This document shows, piece by piece, positions 1 to 10,174 of a stretch of 11,872 nt of DNA. The position numbers and the translations under genes are program-made. Origin of the DNA: Candidatus Fermentibacterales bacterium (GTDB lineage: Bacteria; Fermentibacterota; Fermentibacteria; Fermentibacterales; JAFGKQ01). Each line of letters begins with the position of its first letter. Position 1 is the stretch's first letter. The stretch spans positions 1 through 11,872 of the forward strand of contig JAFGKQ010000065.1 in NCBI GenBank assembly GCA_016928495.1, read 5' to 3'. The notes under the pieces are model-generated. The model worked only from the letters and a program-made list of their open reading frames with translations. It searched no databases and was not told the DNA's origin.

Positions 1-11
1 GAAGTGCCCGA

Positions 12-989
12 TCAGGTCCTGTCCCGGGAAGCCGGCTCCTTCTTCCATACCGCCCTGCTGATGGCCAGAGCGATACCGAAGGCGATCAGCTCTCCAAGCG
101 TCATCCAGAGCCGGGCAGCTATCGAGAGCACTTCCGCCTTGCCTGCCGGGAGCTGAACGCCTGTCAGCCCGGTGACCAGATCGATCAGCCAGACGAGCGA
201 GATCTCACGGATGCCCAGACCGCCCGGCGCGGGCAGGAAGGCGAAGCCTATCGCGACTGCCGTCGGGAGAATGAGGATGCCCGGCCACAACCCGGGATCC
301 GCCCCGAAGCTCATGCAGAGGAGCACGAAGGCGAGTCCCATCATCAGGAACATGGCCAGGTAGACCGGCAGGGTCCGGACTATCGCAAGGATGTCGGGAT
401 GATCCCAGGTAATCCCGAGCCTCATCAGCCTGCTCGCGAGGGCGAGCACCCTGCCCAGTATCGCGGGATGGCCCATCATGAGGATCGCCACCACACCGCA
501 CAGGACCACGGCAGTCGAGATCACCTGTCCGAGCCCCAGCGCCCGGGCGACCGCCGGGGTTATGGGCAGGACGATCAGCATTACCGATGCCAGTATGAGG
601 AGCGTCTCCAGGATGATGGCATGGCTGGCCGAAGAGGCCGGCACCCCGGCCCTCGTGCTGAGGCCGACCTTGCCGAGAACTGCCCAGACCTTGCCGGGTA
701 TGTACTTGCCGAGCTGGGCCAGGTAGTGGACCACCCAGGCGGAGCGGAGCGGCACTCTGCTGCCCGACAGGCCCAGGACCATCTTCCAGGTGATGGCTGC
801 CAGCAGGAAGTGAAGCTGAAGGACCAGCATGGAAGCAGCGAAGAGGGGAACATCGAAGGATAGCAGGGCCGTGGGGTCCTCGGCCTCTCTGAGACCCAGG
901 ACGAGCGAGCGAACGACGTACACGAGAGACACGGAAACCACAGCCACCGCTATGAGGGTGGCCCAGAGGGACCTCTTCCTACCGGCCAA
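12..989 (-). CDS. Flippase-like integral membrane protein, LPG-synthase transmembrane family
   Basis: A 325-residue, very hydrophobic protein that resembles the transmembrane domain family of lysylphosphatidylglycerol synthases (Pfam PF03706, formerly UPF0104). Two motifs typical of that family are visible: GKYIPGKVW (residues 94-102) after the second membrane segment, and PAPGGLGIRE (253-262) near the C-terminus. Membrane segments lie at about 9-29, 46-70, 121-144, 153-172, 204-228, 235-256 and 289-312. The cytosolic aminoacyl-transferase domain of true MprF is absent, so lysinylation of lipid is not expected. Stand-alone members are generally thought to move lipid-linked substrates; the substrate here cannot be told. 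The start is TTG, 24 bases after the preceding gene's stop, with no clear Shine-Dalgarno sequence, so an internal GTG start is possible. It is probably the last gene seen of the hflX transcript. Family assignment fairly sure, function inferred. Confidence 0.8.
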   Translation of the reverse strand: MAGRKRSLWATLIAVAVVSVSLVYVVRSLVLGLREAEDPTALLSFDVPLFAASMLVLQLHFLLAAITWKMVLGLSGSRVPLRSAWVVHYLAQLGKYIPGKVWAVLGKVGLSTRAGVPASSASHAIILETLLILASVMLIVLPITPAVARALGLGQVISTAVVLCGVVAILMMGHPAILGRVLALASRLMRLGITWDHPDILAIVRTLPVYLAMFLMMGLAFVLLCMSFGADPGLWPGILILPTAVAIGFAFLPAPGGLGIREISLVWLIDLVTGLTGVQLPAGKAEVLSIAARLWMTLGELIAFGIALAISRAVWKKEPASRDRT

Positions 990-1013
990 GCCCGTGGGGC
1001 TCGCTGGCGGCGG

Positions 1014-1460
1014 TCAGTCCAGCACGCTCACTTTCCCTCCGGTCCTGCCGCTCTCCCCGTCCTCGTCTCTGCTCAGTTTCACGAAGCTCGCGAAATGGGG
1101 GAGCTGTACCAGGTCTATGAGCGTCTCTATCAGCGCCGGGTCCTTTCCGGAGGCCCCGAGCACGGCCTCCGCCAGTCTTTCCGTGAGGAGCTTCTTTCTG
1201 GCCTGGAGCGGAAGACTGGACTCGTTCCTCCATCTCTCGGGATCGCTCAGGCGCGTGAGCAGCCTGCGCGCTTTCATGTCATCGTCGCCTATCCGCGACA
1301 TCAGCTCGATTGCCGGCGGGGAAGACATCAACTGCAGCACCTGGCGGCCGAACAGGTCCCTGGAGATGACCTTCCTGCCGTGGAGCTTCCTGAGGGAGTC
1401 GAACTTCTGCAGGAGCTCGCGGACGGCGGCCCCCTGATCCTGCGTTTCTTCGTCCGGCAT
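1014..1460 (-). CDS. Unrecognised small helical protein
   Basis: I do not recognise this 148-residue protein. It is rich in Leu, Arg, Glu and Asp, looks almost wholly alpha-helical and soluble, and has no signal peptide, membrane segment, cysteine pair or obvious catalytic motif. The first 10 residues and the last 20 are polar and probably disordered, leaving a helical core at about 11-127. The ATG start lies 29 bases after the hflX stop without a strong Shine-Dalgarno sequence, which suggests translation on the hflX transcript. The stop lies 24 bases before the flippase-like gene. The opposite strand is also open in places, but the cluster spacing favours this strand. A HEAT-like or adaptor-type fold is possible but unsupported. 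Confidence 0.7.
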   Translation of the reverse strand: MPDEETQDQGAAVRELLQKFDSLRKLHGRKVISRDLFGRQVLQLMSSPPAIELMSRIGDDDMKARRLLTRLSDPERWRNESSLPLQARKKLLTERLAEAVLGASGKDPALIETLIDLVQLPHFASFVKLSRDEDGESGRTGGKVSVLD

Positions 1461-1489
1461 GATCCGATCCGTCTACGAGCCGGGTAACC

Positions 1490-2797
1490 CTATCGGGTCG
1501 CCCCGGTTTCTCCAGAGGCGGACAGAGTATAGCGACCTAGCCCTTCGCTCTCGAGCCGCGCTCTAAGCCTACCGATACCCGGTCTTATACCACCGGAAAC
1601 CCTGATCCCGCCAGTGGTCCTCTCCATCTCGTCAACCCAGCAGTTCTCCCTTATCCAGTTCTCGAGGCGAGGAGGAAGGTCCTGCGCCGTCAGCTCGAAC
1701 CACTGCAGAGACCTGGCCCAACGCATGTCTATGCTCTCCAGAAGAGCGGGCAGTCCGGCACGGGTCAGGGCGGACACTTCCACCCCTCCCGCCGGAAGGA
1801 CCGTTCCCTCCTCCAGGAGATCGGCCTTGTTCCAGACAACCATCCTGGGTATTGCCGAGGCCCCGATCCGCTCGAGGGTGGTCTCGACCACTTCCAGCCT
1901 GTGCAGCCTGTCGGAGGAGGAGCAGTCGGATACCACGAGCAGGAGGTCGGCCTCCCTGACGACGCCCAGAGTCGTCCTGAAGCTCGCAACGAGTGTCTCC
2001 GGGAGTCTCTCTATGAATCCCACGGTGTCGGAGAGAACGACAGTGCCGCGGCTTCCCGGGAGCTCCAGTCGGCGGCTGGTAGCGTCCAGAGTCGCGAAGG
2101 GCCTGTCCGCCACCAGCACGCTGCTCTGGCAAAGCGCGTTCATCAGGGTGCTCTTGCCGGAGTTGGTGTAGCCGACCATGGCAACCTGGAAGACCTCGCT
2201 CCTCCTGCCGGCTCTGAGGTGCCATTCCCTGTCTATCCTCTCCAGTTGCCTCTGGAGGATCCTGATCCTGGAGCGGGCCCTCCTCCTGTCCACCTCGAGC
2301 TGAGTCTCGCCCGGGCCTCTGGTGCCGATGCCTCCCCCCAGTCTCGAGAGGTGGTGCCACATGCCGGACAACCTCGGGAGCGCGTAGGTGAGCTGCGCGA
2401 GCTCGATCTGCAGCATGGCCTCCCTGGTGCGGGCCTGAAGGGCGAAGATCGCGAGGATCAGCTCCGTCCTGTCCAGGACCTTGCATCCGGTGGCCTCCTC
2501 GATCCTGGCGACCTGACCCGGCGAGAGGTTGTGATCGAAGACGACAGAGGTCGCTCCGGCTTGTTCCGCCAGCGCTCCGAGCTCTTCGACCTTGCCCCGC
2601 CCGACGAAACTGGTAGCGTCCGGTGCGCTCCTGTGCTGGGTCGCGGCCCCGACCACCTCTCCCCCCGCACCGCTGATCAGCGAGAGCATCTCCTCGTGAG
2701 CCTGCCTGCCGCGGAACTCGCCGTCGAGCTCGACCTCGACGAGGATCATCTTCTCCCTCGGAGCGGCGGTCTCCGATACCCGGCTCCTCGCACGCAT
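1490..2797 (-). CDS. hflX: GTPase HflX
   Basis: HflX is a translational GTPase-family protein that binds the 50S subunit and splits stalled or stressed ribosomes. Counting from an upstream ATG at 2806 (438 residues), the HflX N-terminal domain covers about 20-200, including the family signature GGGIGTRGPGETQLE at 157-171 followed by an Arg-rich helix. The G domain follows: P-loop GYTNSGKST (212-220), DTVGFI (260-265), NKAD (326-329) and SAL (345-347). The usual C-terminal tail is present. Length is normal for the family. I prefer the second ATG at 2797 (435 residues), because GAGGAG at 2812-2807 abuts the first ATG but sits 9 bases from the second. The gene lies 132 bases downstream of carD and leads a compact cluster with two downstream genes. 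Confidence 0.96.
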   Translation of the reverse strand: MRARSRVSETAAPREKMILVEVELDGEFRGRQAHEEMLSLISGAGGEVVGAATQHRSAPDATSFVGRGKVEELGALAEQAGATSVVFDHNLSPGQVARIEEATGCKVLDRTELILAIFALQARTREAMLQIELAQLTYALPRLSGMWHHLSRLGGGIGTRGPGETQLEVDRRRARSRIRILQRQLERIDREWHLRAGRRSEVFQVAMVGYTNSGKSTLMNALCQSSVLVADRPFATLDATSRRLELPGSRGTVVLSDTVGFIERLPETLVASFRTTLGVVREADLLLVVSDCSSSDRLHRLEVVETTLERIGASAIPRMVVWNKADLLEEGTVLPAGGVEVSALTRAGLPALLESIDMRWARSLQWFELTAQDLPPRLENWIRENCWVDEMERTTGGIRVSGGIRPGIGRLRARLESEGLGRYTLSASGETGATR

Positions 2798-2806
2798 CAG
2801 AGACAT

Positions 2807-2812
2807 CTCCTC
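2807..2812 (-). promoter_or_regulatory. Ribosome binding site that decides the hflX start
   Basis: GAGGAG directly touches the ATG at 2806, too close for initiation there, but is 9 bases from the in-frame ATG at 2797. This argues that HflX is three residues shorter than the longest reading frame. Confidence 0.6.
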
Positions 2813-2852
2813 AGGAGCATGTCAGGGGTCGGGAAGCAGCGATGGACGGGCA

Positions 2853-2866
2853 CGGCCCGAAGGCCG
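2853..2866 (-). other. Short GC hairpin with UUCG tetraloop between carD and hflX
   Basis: On the minus strand CGGCC-TTCG-GGCCG forms a 5-bp all-GC stem closed by a UUCG-type loop, a very stable RNA tetraloop class. No U tract follows, so it is not a canonical intrinsic terminator. It could be a processing or attenuation structure, or the 3' end of the carD message, or chance in GC-rich DNA. The rest of the 2798-2929 gap shows no tRNA or convincing sigma-70 promoter. Confidence 0.35.
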
Positions 2867-2929
2867 GCAATGGACATGCCAGGGAGCCTTGCACGGCGTC
2901 GGTCTGTTCGAGGAGTTGGCGTGCCGGTC

Positions 2930-3415
2930 CTAGCAGCAGCTCGCCATGCTCAGGATCATCTCGCTGGCGTCCGCGACATCGATGCCCTTCACGAGAGAAA
3001 CCTCTCCTGCGAGCACACCGATTGCCTCCGCCAGCACTCTCTTCTCGGAGGGGTTCATCTTGTTCTCCGAGGACCTCGCATGGATGTCCCGCACGGCCTG
3101 TGCCACGAGACCCGGATCACCCGAGTGGACGAGCTCTCTCAGTGTCTCGATGCGCCTGCGCCAGTCCCTGGGCAGAGGCTCGGCCTTCTGGGTAAGAACC
3201 TCGAGGGCGGAATCGAGTGTCTTCCTGTCGACGACGTGTCTCAGCCCCGTGAACTCCAGGTTCTCCACGGGAAGCAGGACACCAGCGTTGCCGACAACCA
3301 GGTCTACCACAACGCATTCTGTCGACTCGCCCGAAACCTCGGTGTGGGCAATCTGCCTGACTCTGCCCGCACCGTGGATGGGATGGACTACCAAGTCGTT
3401 GACGCAAAAGGTCAT
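2930..3415 (-). CDS. carD: CarD/CdnL-family RNA polymerase-binding regulator
   Basis: A 161-residue protein of the CarD family, which binds the beta subunit of RNA polymerase and stabilises open promoter complexes, especially at rRNA and growth genes. Residues 1-60 form the RNAP-interacting Tudor-like domain: it opens with a short strand, then the HPIHGAGRV segment (11-19), and continues to the LLPVENL strand (47-53). The rest is the helical DNA-binding domain. The LPRDWRRR segment (81-88) places a tryptophan at residue 85, matching the minor-groove-wedging Trp of characterised CarD proteins. Length matches mycobacterial CarD. The C-terminus ends in two cysteines, which I cannot explain. ATG start with GAGGGAG seven bases upstream. 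It has its own promoter just after the pseudokinase stop, so it can be expressed independently of guaB. Confidence 0.93.
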   Translation of the reverse strand: MTFCVNDLVVHPIHGAGRVRQIAHTEVSGESTECVVVDLVVGNAGVLLPVENLEFTGLRHVVDRKTLDSALEVLTQKAEPLPRDWRRRIETLRELVHSGDPGLVAQAVRDIHARSSENKMNPSEKRVLAEAIGVLAGEVSLVKGIDVADASEMILSMASCC

Positions 3416-3451
3416 TGGAAAGCTCCCTCGGATGCGCTTAACTAGCTTTGT

Positions 3452-3476
3452 AATATTGCTTTGAAGGTCCTCGAGG

Positions 3477-3480
<4 letters not shown>
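3452..3480 (-). promoter_or_regulatory. Probable sigma-70 promoter for carD
   Basis: On the minus strand TTGACC (3480-3475) is followed after 17 bases by AATATT (3457-3452). The -35 box matches five of six consensus positions and the -10 box four. The AT-rich patch stands out in this GC-rich DNA. Predicted transcription start is near 3445, giving a leader of about 30 bases with a GAGGGAG ribosome site at 3429-3423. The -35 box contains the TGA stop of the upstream pseudokinase gene. Confidence 0.6.
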
Positions 3481-7056
<3,576 letters not shown>

Positions 7057-7488
7057 TCAGTCCTCCAGCTCGAAGCCGAGGACGCCTGCAAGCTTCTCCG
7101 GTGTCCCGGCGCCCGTAATGCCCTTCAGTCCGGAGTCCCTGATCCTCGTCGCGATGTGCTTCATCAGCTCCATGTGCTGCTGCGGGCCTCCGGGGGTAAC
7201 CGGGGATATCATGAGGATGACGACGTTCACCTTCTGCCCGTGCCACTCGACTCCCTTCACCGATCTGCCGACGGCGATCTGGAAGTCATCCACGAGCAGG
7301 CTCCTGCAGTGGGGTAGCGAGATGCCGGTGCGAATCACCGTCGGACCGGCCTGCTCGCGCGTCTCGAGAGCCCTTGTCAGGAGATCCTTCGTCTTGTCGG
7401 CGAGGGGGAGCGTGTCGAGAAGCTCCCGGACGGCAGCCTTTCTATCGGTCGAAGAGAGCTTCCAGACACAGCGGCAGCGTCTTTCCAA
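7057..7488 (-). CDS. Stand-alone PTS EIIA-like protein (fructose/nitrogen type)
   Basis: A 143-residue single domain of the PTS EIIA type-2 family (PF00359). The segment RTGISLPHCR (53-62) contains His60, the residue phosphorylated by HPr or NPr in this family, and the segment ending in MELMKHIATRIRD (106-118) matches the conserved helical part. No EIIB, EIIC, HPr or EI gene is in view, so a regulatory rather than transport role (as for PtsN) is likely but inferred. The N-terminus is unusual, with Cys4 and Cys6. I choose the TTG start at 7488 because AAAGGAG is 5 bases upstream; the in-frame ATG at 7515 lies on the predicted -10 box and cannot be in the message if that promoter is right. First gene of the leftward cluster. 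Confidence 0.82.
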   Translation of the reverse strand: MERRCRCVWKLSSTDRKAAVRELLDTLPLADKTKDLLTRALETREQAGPTVIRTGISLPHCRSLLVDDFQIAVGRSVKGVEWHGQKVNVVILMISPVTPGGPQQHMELMKHIATRIRDSGLKGITGAGTPEKLAGVLGFELED

Positions 7489-7493
7489 AGGTT

Positions 7494-7500
7494 CTCCTTT
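7494..7500 (-). promoter_or_regulatory. Ribosome binding site that decides the EIIA TTG start
   Basis: AAAGGAG on the minus strand, followed by five bases and TTG at 7488. It is one of the strongest ribosome sites in the window and the main reason for taking TTG instead of an upstream ATG. Confidence 0.7.
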
Positions 7501-7525
7501 ACCGACTGAGCGCATAATATAGGAT
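7498..7525 (+). promoter_or_regulatory. Possible promoter for the histidine kinase gene
   Basis: Plus strand: TTTACC (7498-7503), 16 bases, TAGGAT (7520-7525), each four of six to consensus. If real, it overlaps the divergent EIIA promoter face to face, so the two directions would compete for polymerase. Weak; given mainly because the gene at 7583 needs a promoter in this 94-base gap. Confidence 0.25.
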
Positions 7526-7543
7526 ATGTCGTTGTCGCTGCAA
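7516..7543 (-). promoter_or_regulatory. Probable sigma-70 promoter of the EIIA-guaB cluster
   Basis: Minus strand: TTGCAG (7543-7538), 16-base spacer, TATATT (7521-7516); an alternative -10 TATTAT lies two bases downstream with an 18-base spacer. The -10 is five of six, the -35 three of six. The AT-rich core is conspicuous in this DNA. Transcription would start near 7508, leaving about 20 bases of leader before the TTG start. Confidence 0.6.
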
Positions 7544-7582
7544 GCCTGCCGAGGTCCTATCTGCCGAGCATGAGGGGGTTCC

Positions 7583-10174
7583 ATGCGTCTTGCGTCTGAG
7601 CGGTTTCCGGAGCTGCCCGATCCCGGCCTTCTGCTACTGGGAGAGAACAGCGAGCCGGCGCTTTCGGAGAAGCTAAGCAGCCTTCTCCAGAGCAGGTCCC
7701 TGTCCGTTCCCCAGCTGCTCTCCAGCCTTCCCCCGCGTCCCGAGGGCAGCTTCCCGTTCCTTCTGGGACAGCGCTGCATGCTCTGCAGGGCCATGAGGAC
7801 GAGCGAGGATACCACCCTGTGCCTCGTAGAGGAACCGGACCCCGTCGGACTGACCGAGTTCCTCGACGGTCTTCTCGGCGCCTCCTCTACATCGCTGCTC
7901 CTGCTGGTCGACAGGAACGCGAGGATAGTCTCGGCCGGAAGCTCCGCCCTGGGGAGGCTGGGGACAACGATCGGGGGCGCCAACCTGAGGGACATGCTCG
8001 ACCAGGCCTCGGCTCTCTCGCTCTCCAGTCTGATGGACTCCTTCCCCAGGGAACGCCCGGCGGAGTCCGGGAGCATCCTCTTCCTCACCCTGGCGGACTC
8101 CAGGGGCACAGTCGTGCGTACGGTCTGCTGCGTCCAGCGCCTTCCCGGGCGAAGGCCACTCTATCTGCTCAACATGGAACCGCAGGGCGCTCTGCTGCCG
8201 GAGCGGAGACCAGAGGAAGGCTTGCATGCTCCGGCCTCTCTCATCGATCTTGTCCCGATCCCGGGCTTCACCATAGACACCAGGGGAATCATCACGCGAG
8301 CCAACAGCTCCGCGGTATCGCTCGCTCTGGATGTCTCGGGCATCCGGCCGGAAGGCACTCACTTCGCCGAATGGCTCGATCCAGCCTCGCGGGACAGGGT
8401 CACGGACGTGTTCCTCGCCAGGATAGAAGGCAGGGAGGCCCCGGAGTCAATGCGGGCCCGGGTGCTGGTCCGGGACCCGAGGGGGAGCGTGGAAGTGGAC
8501 ATCCGGTCATTCCTGCTTCCCGGAGGGGACGAGGTTCTTGCCTTCCTCACCCCCGGCTCCCGGCAGGCGGGTGCGGGCACCGGAGGAGACGACCAGTCGG
8601 CAGCCAGGCTCTCCTCTCTCCTGAGGGAGTACAGGCATTCGGACTCTCCGGAGAAGGAAGCTCTGAGGCTCCTGGGAGCCGCCCTCGGGGTCGCAGGCAT
8701 CGCCCTGCTCAGGGGAGACTCCCTGCTGACGGTGGGAGAGGTCCCGGTCTCCTCGGCAGGGGACTTGGCCCGGGCGGAGATGCCGCTGCCCGGCGAATCG
8801 CTGTGGAAGGAATCGGGAGGGGGCCTCTGGGAGCTCACCCGGAGGGCTTCCGACAGGTCCGGCTCTCGAGTGGCTCTGAAGGCCTACGGCATCGCAGGTA
8901 ACAGCCTGGATCCCCTCGGTGAGCTCTCGCTCGAGCTCTTCGAGATCCTGCTGGACCACCAGGACGCGCTCAGGGCCCTTCGGACCGCGATGAGAGGCTT
9001 CTCGTCGATCACGGAGGCGGCGGAGGCGCTTACCAGGGGAGAGTCCTCCATAAGGGACCTTCTCAGGCGACTCGCTCCGGTTCTCGACGCGGACCACCTC
9101 CTGGTCACCAGGATAGAGCCGGGCAGGGACGAGCTCAGGCCTGTCTCGGGCTTCGGCTTCACCGAGCATGCGCCGGCCTTCCCGCTGAGGGAGGAGTCCG
9201 TTCAGACCTGGGTCTACAAGCACCGCGAACCGGTGTACGTGTCCGACTCCTCGAGCGATACGCGCTTCAGGCTGGTAAGCGAGGCGGCCGCCAGCGAGAT
9301 CTGCGTGCCGCTGTGGATAAGGGGGACGGCGGGGGGGGCCTTCAGCGCCGCGTCCGTGCGCAAGGAGGCGTTCACCAATCACGACCTCTCTCTGCTGCGT
9401 TTCTTCTCGATACTGGTTTCGCTATGGCTGCAGCAGGCTCAGACCGCTGCCGCAGGTCAGCCCGATGCTCCCCGCAGGACCGCGACGGCTCACGAGGTCC
9501 CGGCCCGGGAGACGCTGTCCGACCTGTCACACGAGCTCCTGGCTCCGCTGACGGCGATAGGCGGATACGCGGACATGCTGTCGGGCCGAGACGAGGACAC
9601 TCCCGGTCAGGCCGCGGCAGCGTCCGGACTGCGCTCGGCGTCCGCAAGGCTCTCCTTCCACGTGGAGAGACTGCTCTGCCTTCTCCGGTGTGAGCTCGAC
9701 CCCGGCTCGCTCGAGCAGAGATGGGAAAAGCCATGCGAGATGCTGGGCAGCATCAAGCCTTCCATCGAGCCACTGGTCGAGAGCGCGGGGATGAGCATCT
9801 CGTTCACCTGCTCCCCGGAGGATCTTGCCGTGAGGACCAGCAGCGAGAGCTTCGAGCAGATGCTGCTCAGCCTCGTGGACAACTCGGTCAGGTTCGGCAG
9901 GCCCGGAGGCAGGATCGAAGTGCTGATCGAGGCCGAAGGCGACAGCCACTGGAAGCTCGAGGTCAGGGACGATGGCCGGGGTATCCCTGCCGACACCCTA
10001 CCCAGGATCTTCGACAGGTTCTTCCGTACTCCGGACCCCAGCGGCAGGGAGGGCATGGGCCTCGGCCTGGCGCTCGTGAAGCGTCTCTCGGAGCTCCAGG
10101 GAGGTACCGTTGCCGTCTGGAGCAGAGAGGGGCAGGGCGCCTCCTTTACCGTGAGGTGCCCGACCTCGACGTGA
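7583..10174 (+). CDS. Soluble multi-sensor histidine kinase (PAS-PAS-GAF-GAF-HisKA-HATPase)
   Basis: An 863-residue histidine kinase without signal peptide or membrane segment, so it senses internal cues. Apparent order: possible PAS at 95-200, clearer PAS at 218-325, divergent GAF-like region at 346-460, GAF at 470-617, HisKA at 644-705 and HATPase at 750-860. The H box SHELLAPLTAIGGY (649-662) gives His650 as phospho-acceptor; the commoner form is HELRTPLT, so two positions differ. The ATPase boxes are intact: LVDNSVRFG with Asn767, DDGRGIP (797-802 region), IFDRFFR (809-815), GMGLGLALVK (824-833). No response regulator or receiver domain is nearby, so its partner is unlinked. ATG preceded by GAGGGG with about five bases of spacing. 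Its stop overlaps the queA start. The two sensor-domain calls before 218 and at 346-460 are tentative. Confidence 0.9.
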   Translation: MRLASERFPELPDPGLLLLGENSEPALSEKLSSLLQSRSLSVPQLLSSLPPRPEGSFPFLLGQRCMLCRAMRTSEDTTLCLVEEPDPVGLTEFLDGLLGASSTSLLLLVDRNARIVSAGSSALGRLGTTIGGANLRDMLDQASALSLSSLMDSFPRERPAESGSILFLTLADSRGTVVRTVCCVQRLPGRRPLYLLNMEPQGALLPERRPEEGLHAPASLIDLVPIPGFTIDTRGIITRANSSAVSLALDVSGIRPEGTHFAEWLDPASRDRVTDVFLARIEGREAPESMRARVLVRDPRGSVEVDIRSFLLPGGDEVLAFLTPGSRQAGAGTGGDDQSAARLSSLLREYRHSDSPEKEALRLLGAALGVAGIALLRGDSLLTVGEVPVSSAGDLARAEMPLPGESLWKESGGGLWELTRRASDRSGSRVALKAYGIAGNSLDPLGELSLELFEILLDHQDALRALRTAMRGFSSITEAAEALTRGESSIRDLLRRLAPVLDADHLLVTRIEPGRDELRPVSGFGFTEHAPAFPLREESVQTWVYKHREPVYVSDSSSDTRFRLVSEAAASEICVPLWIRGTAGGAFSAASVRKEAFTNHDLSLLRFFSILVSLWLQQAQTAAAGQPDAPRRTATAHEVPARETLSDLSHELLAPLTAIGGYADMLSGRDEDTPGQAAAASGLRSASARLSFHVERLLCLLRCELDPGSLEQRWEKPCEMLGSIKPSIEPLVESAGMSISFTCSPEDLAVRTSSESFEQMLLSLVDNSVRFGRPGGRIEVLIEAEGDSHWKLEVRDDGRGIPADTLPRIFDRFFRTPDPSGREGMGLGLALVKRLSELQGGTVAVWSREGQGASFTVRCPTST

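Noticed and set aside
2880-2935. Possible tRNA fragment (a GTTCGA T-loop-like string in the carD-hflX gap)
   Set aside because: No paired T-stem, acceptor stem or anticodon arm can be formed around it.
1901-3445. A 514-codon open frame on the plus strand across hflX and carD
   Set aside because: It is antisense to two clearly conserved genes and crosses the gap between them. Its product has no motif and the low-complexity look of GC-rich shadow frames.
7516-8109. A long N-terminal extension of the EIIA protein
   Set aside because: It is antisense to the first 500 bases of the histidine kinase gene and passes through the divergent promoter region; composition is Ser/Arg-rich without domain features.
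9721-10170. A 150-residue N-terminal extension of QueA
   Set aside because: It lies in another frame of the conserved HATPase region of the kinase and has no match to QueA; GTG at 10171 fits the family length.
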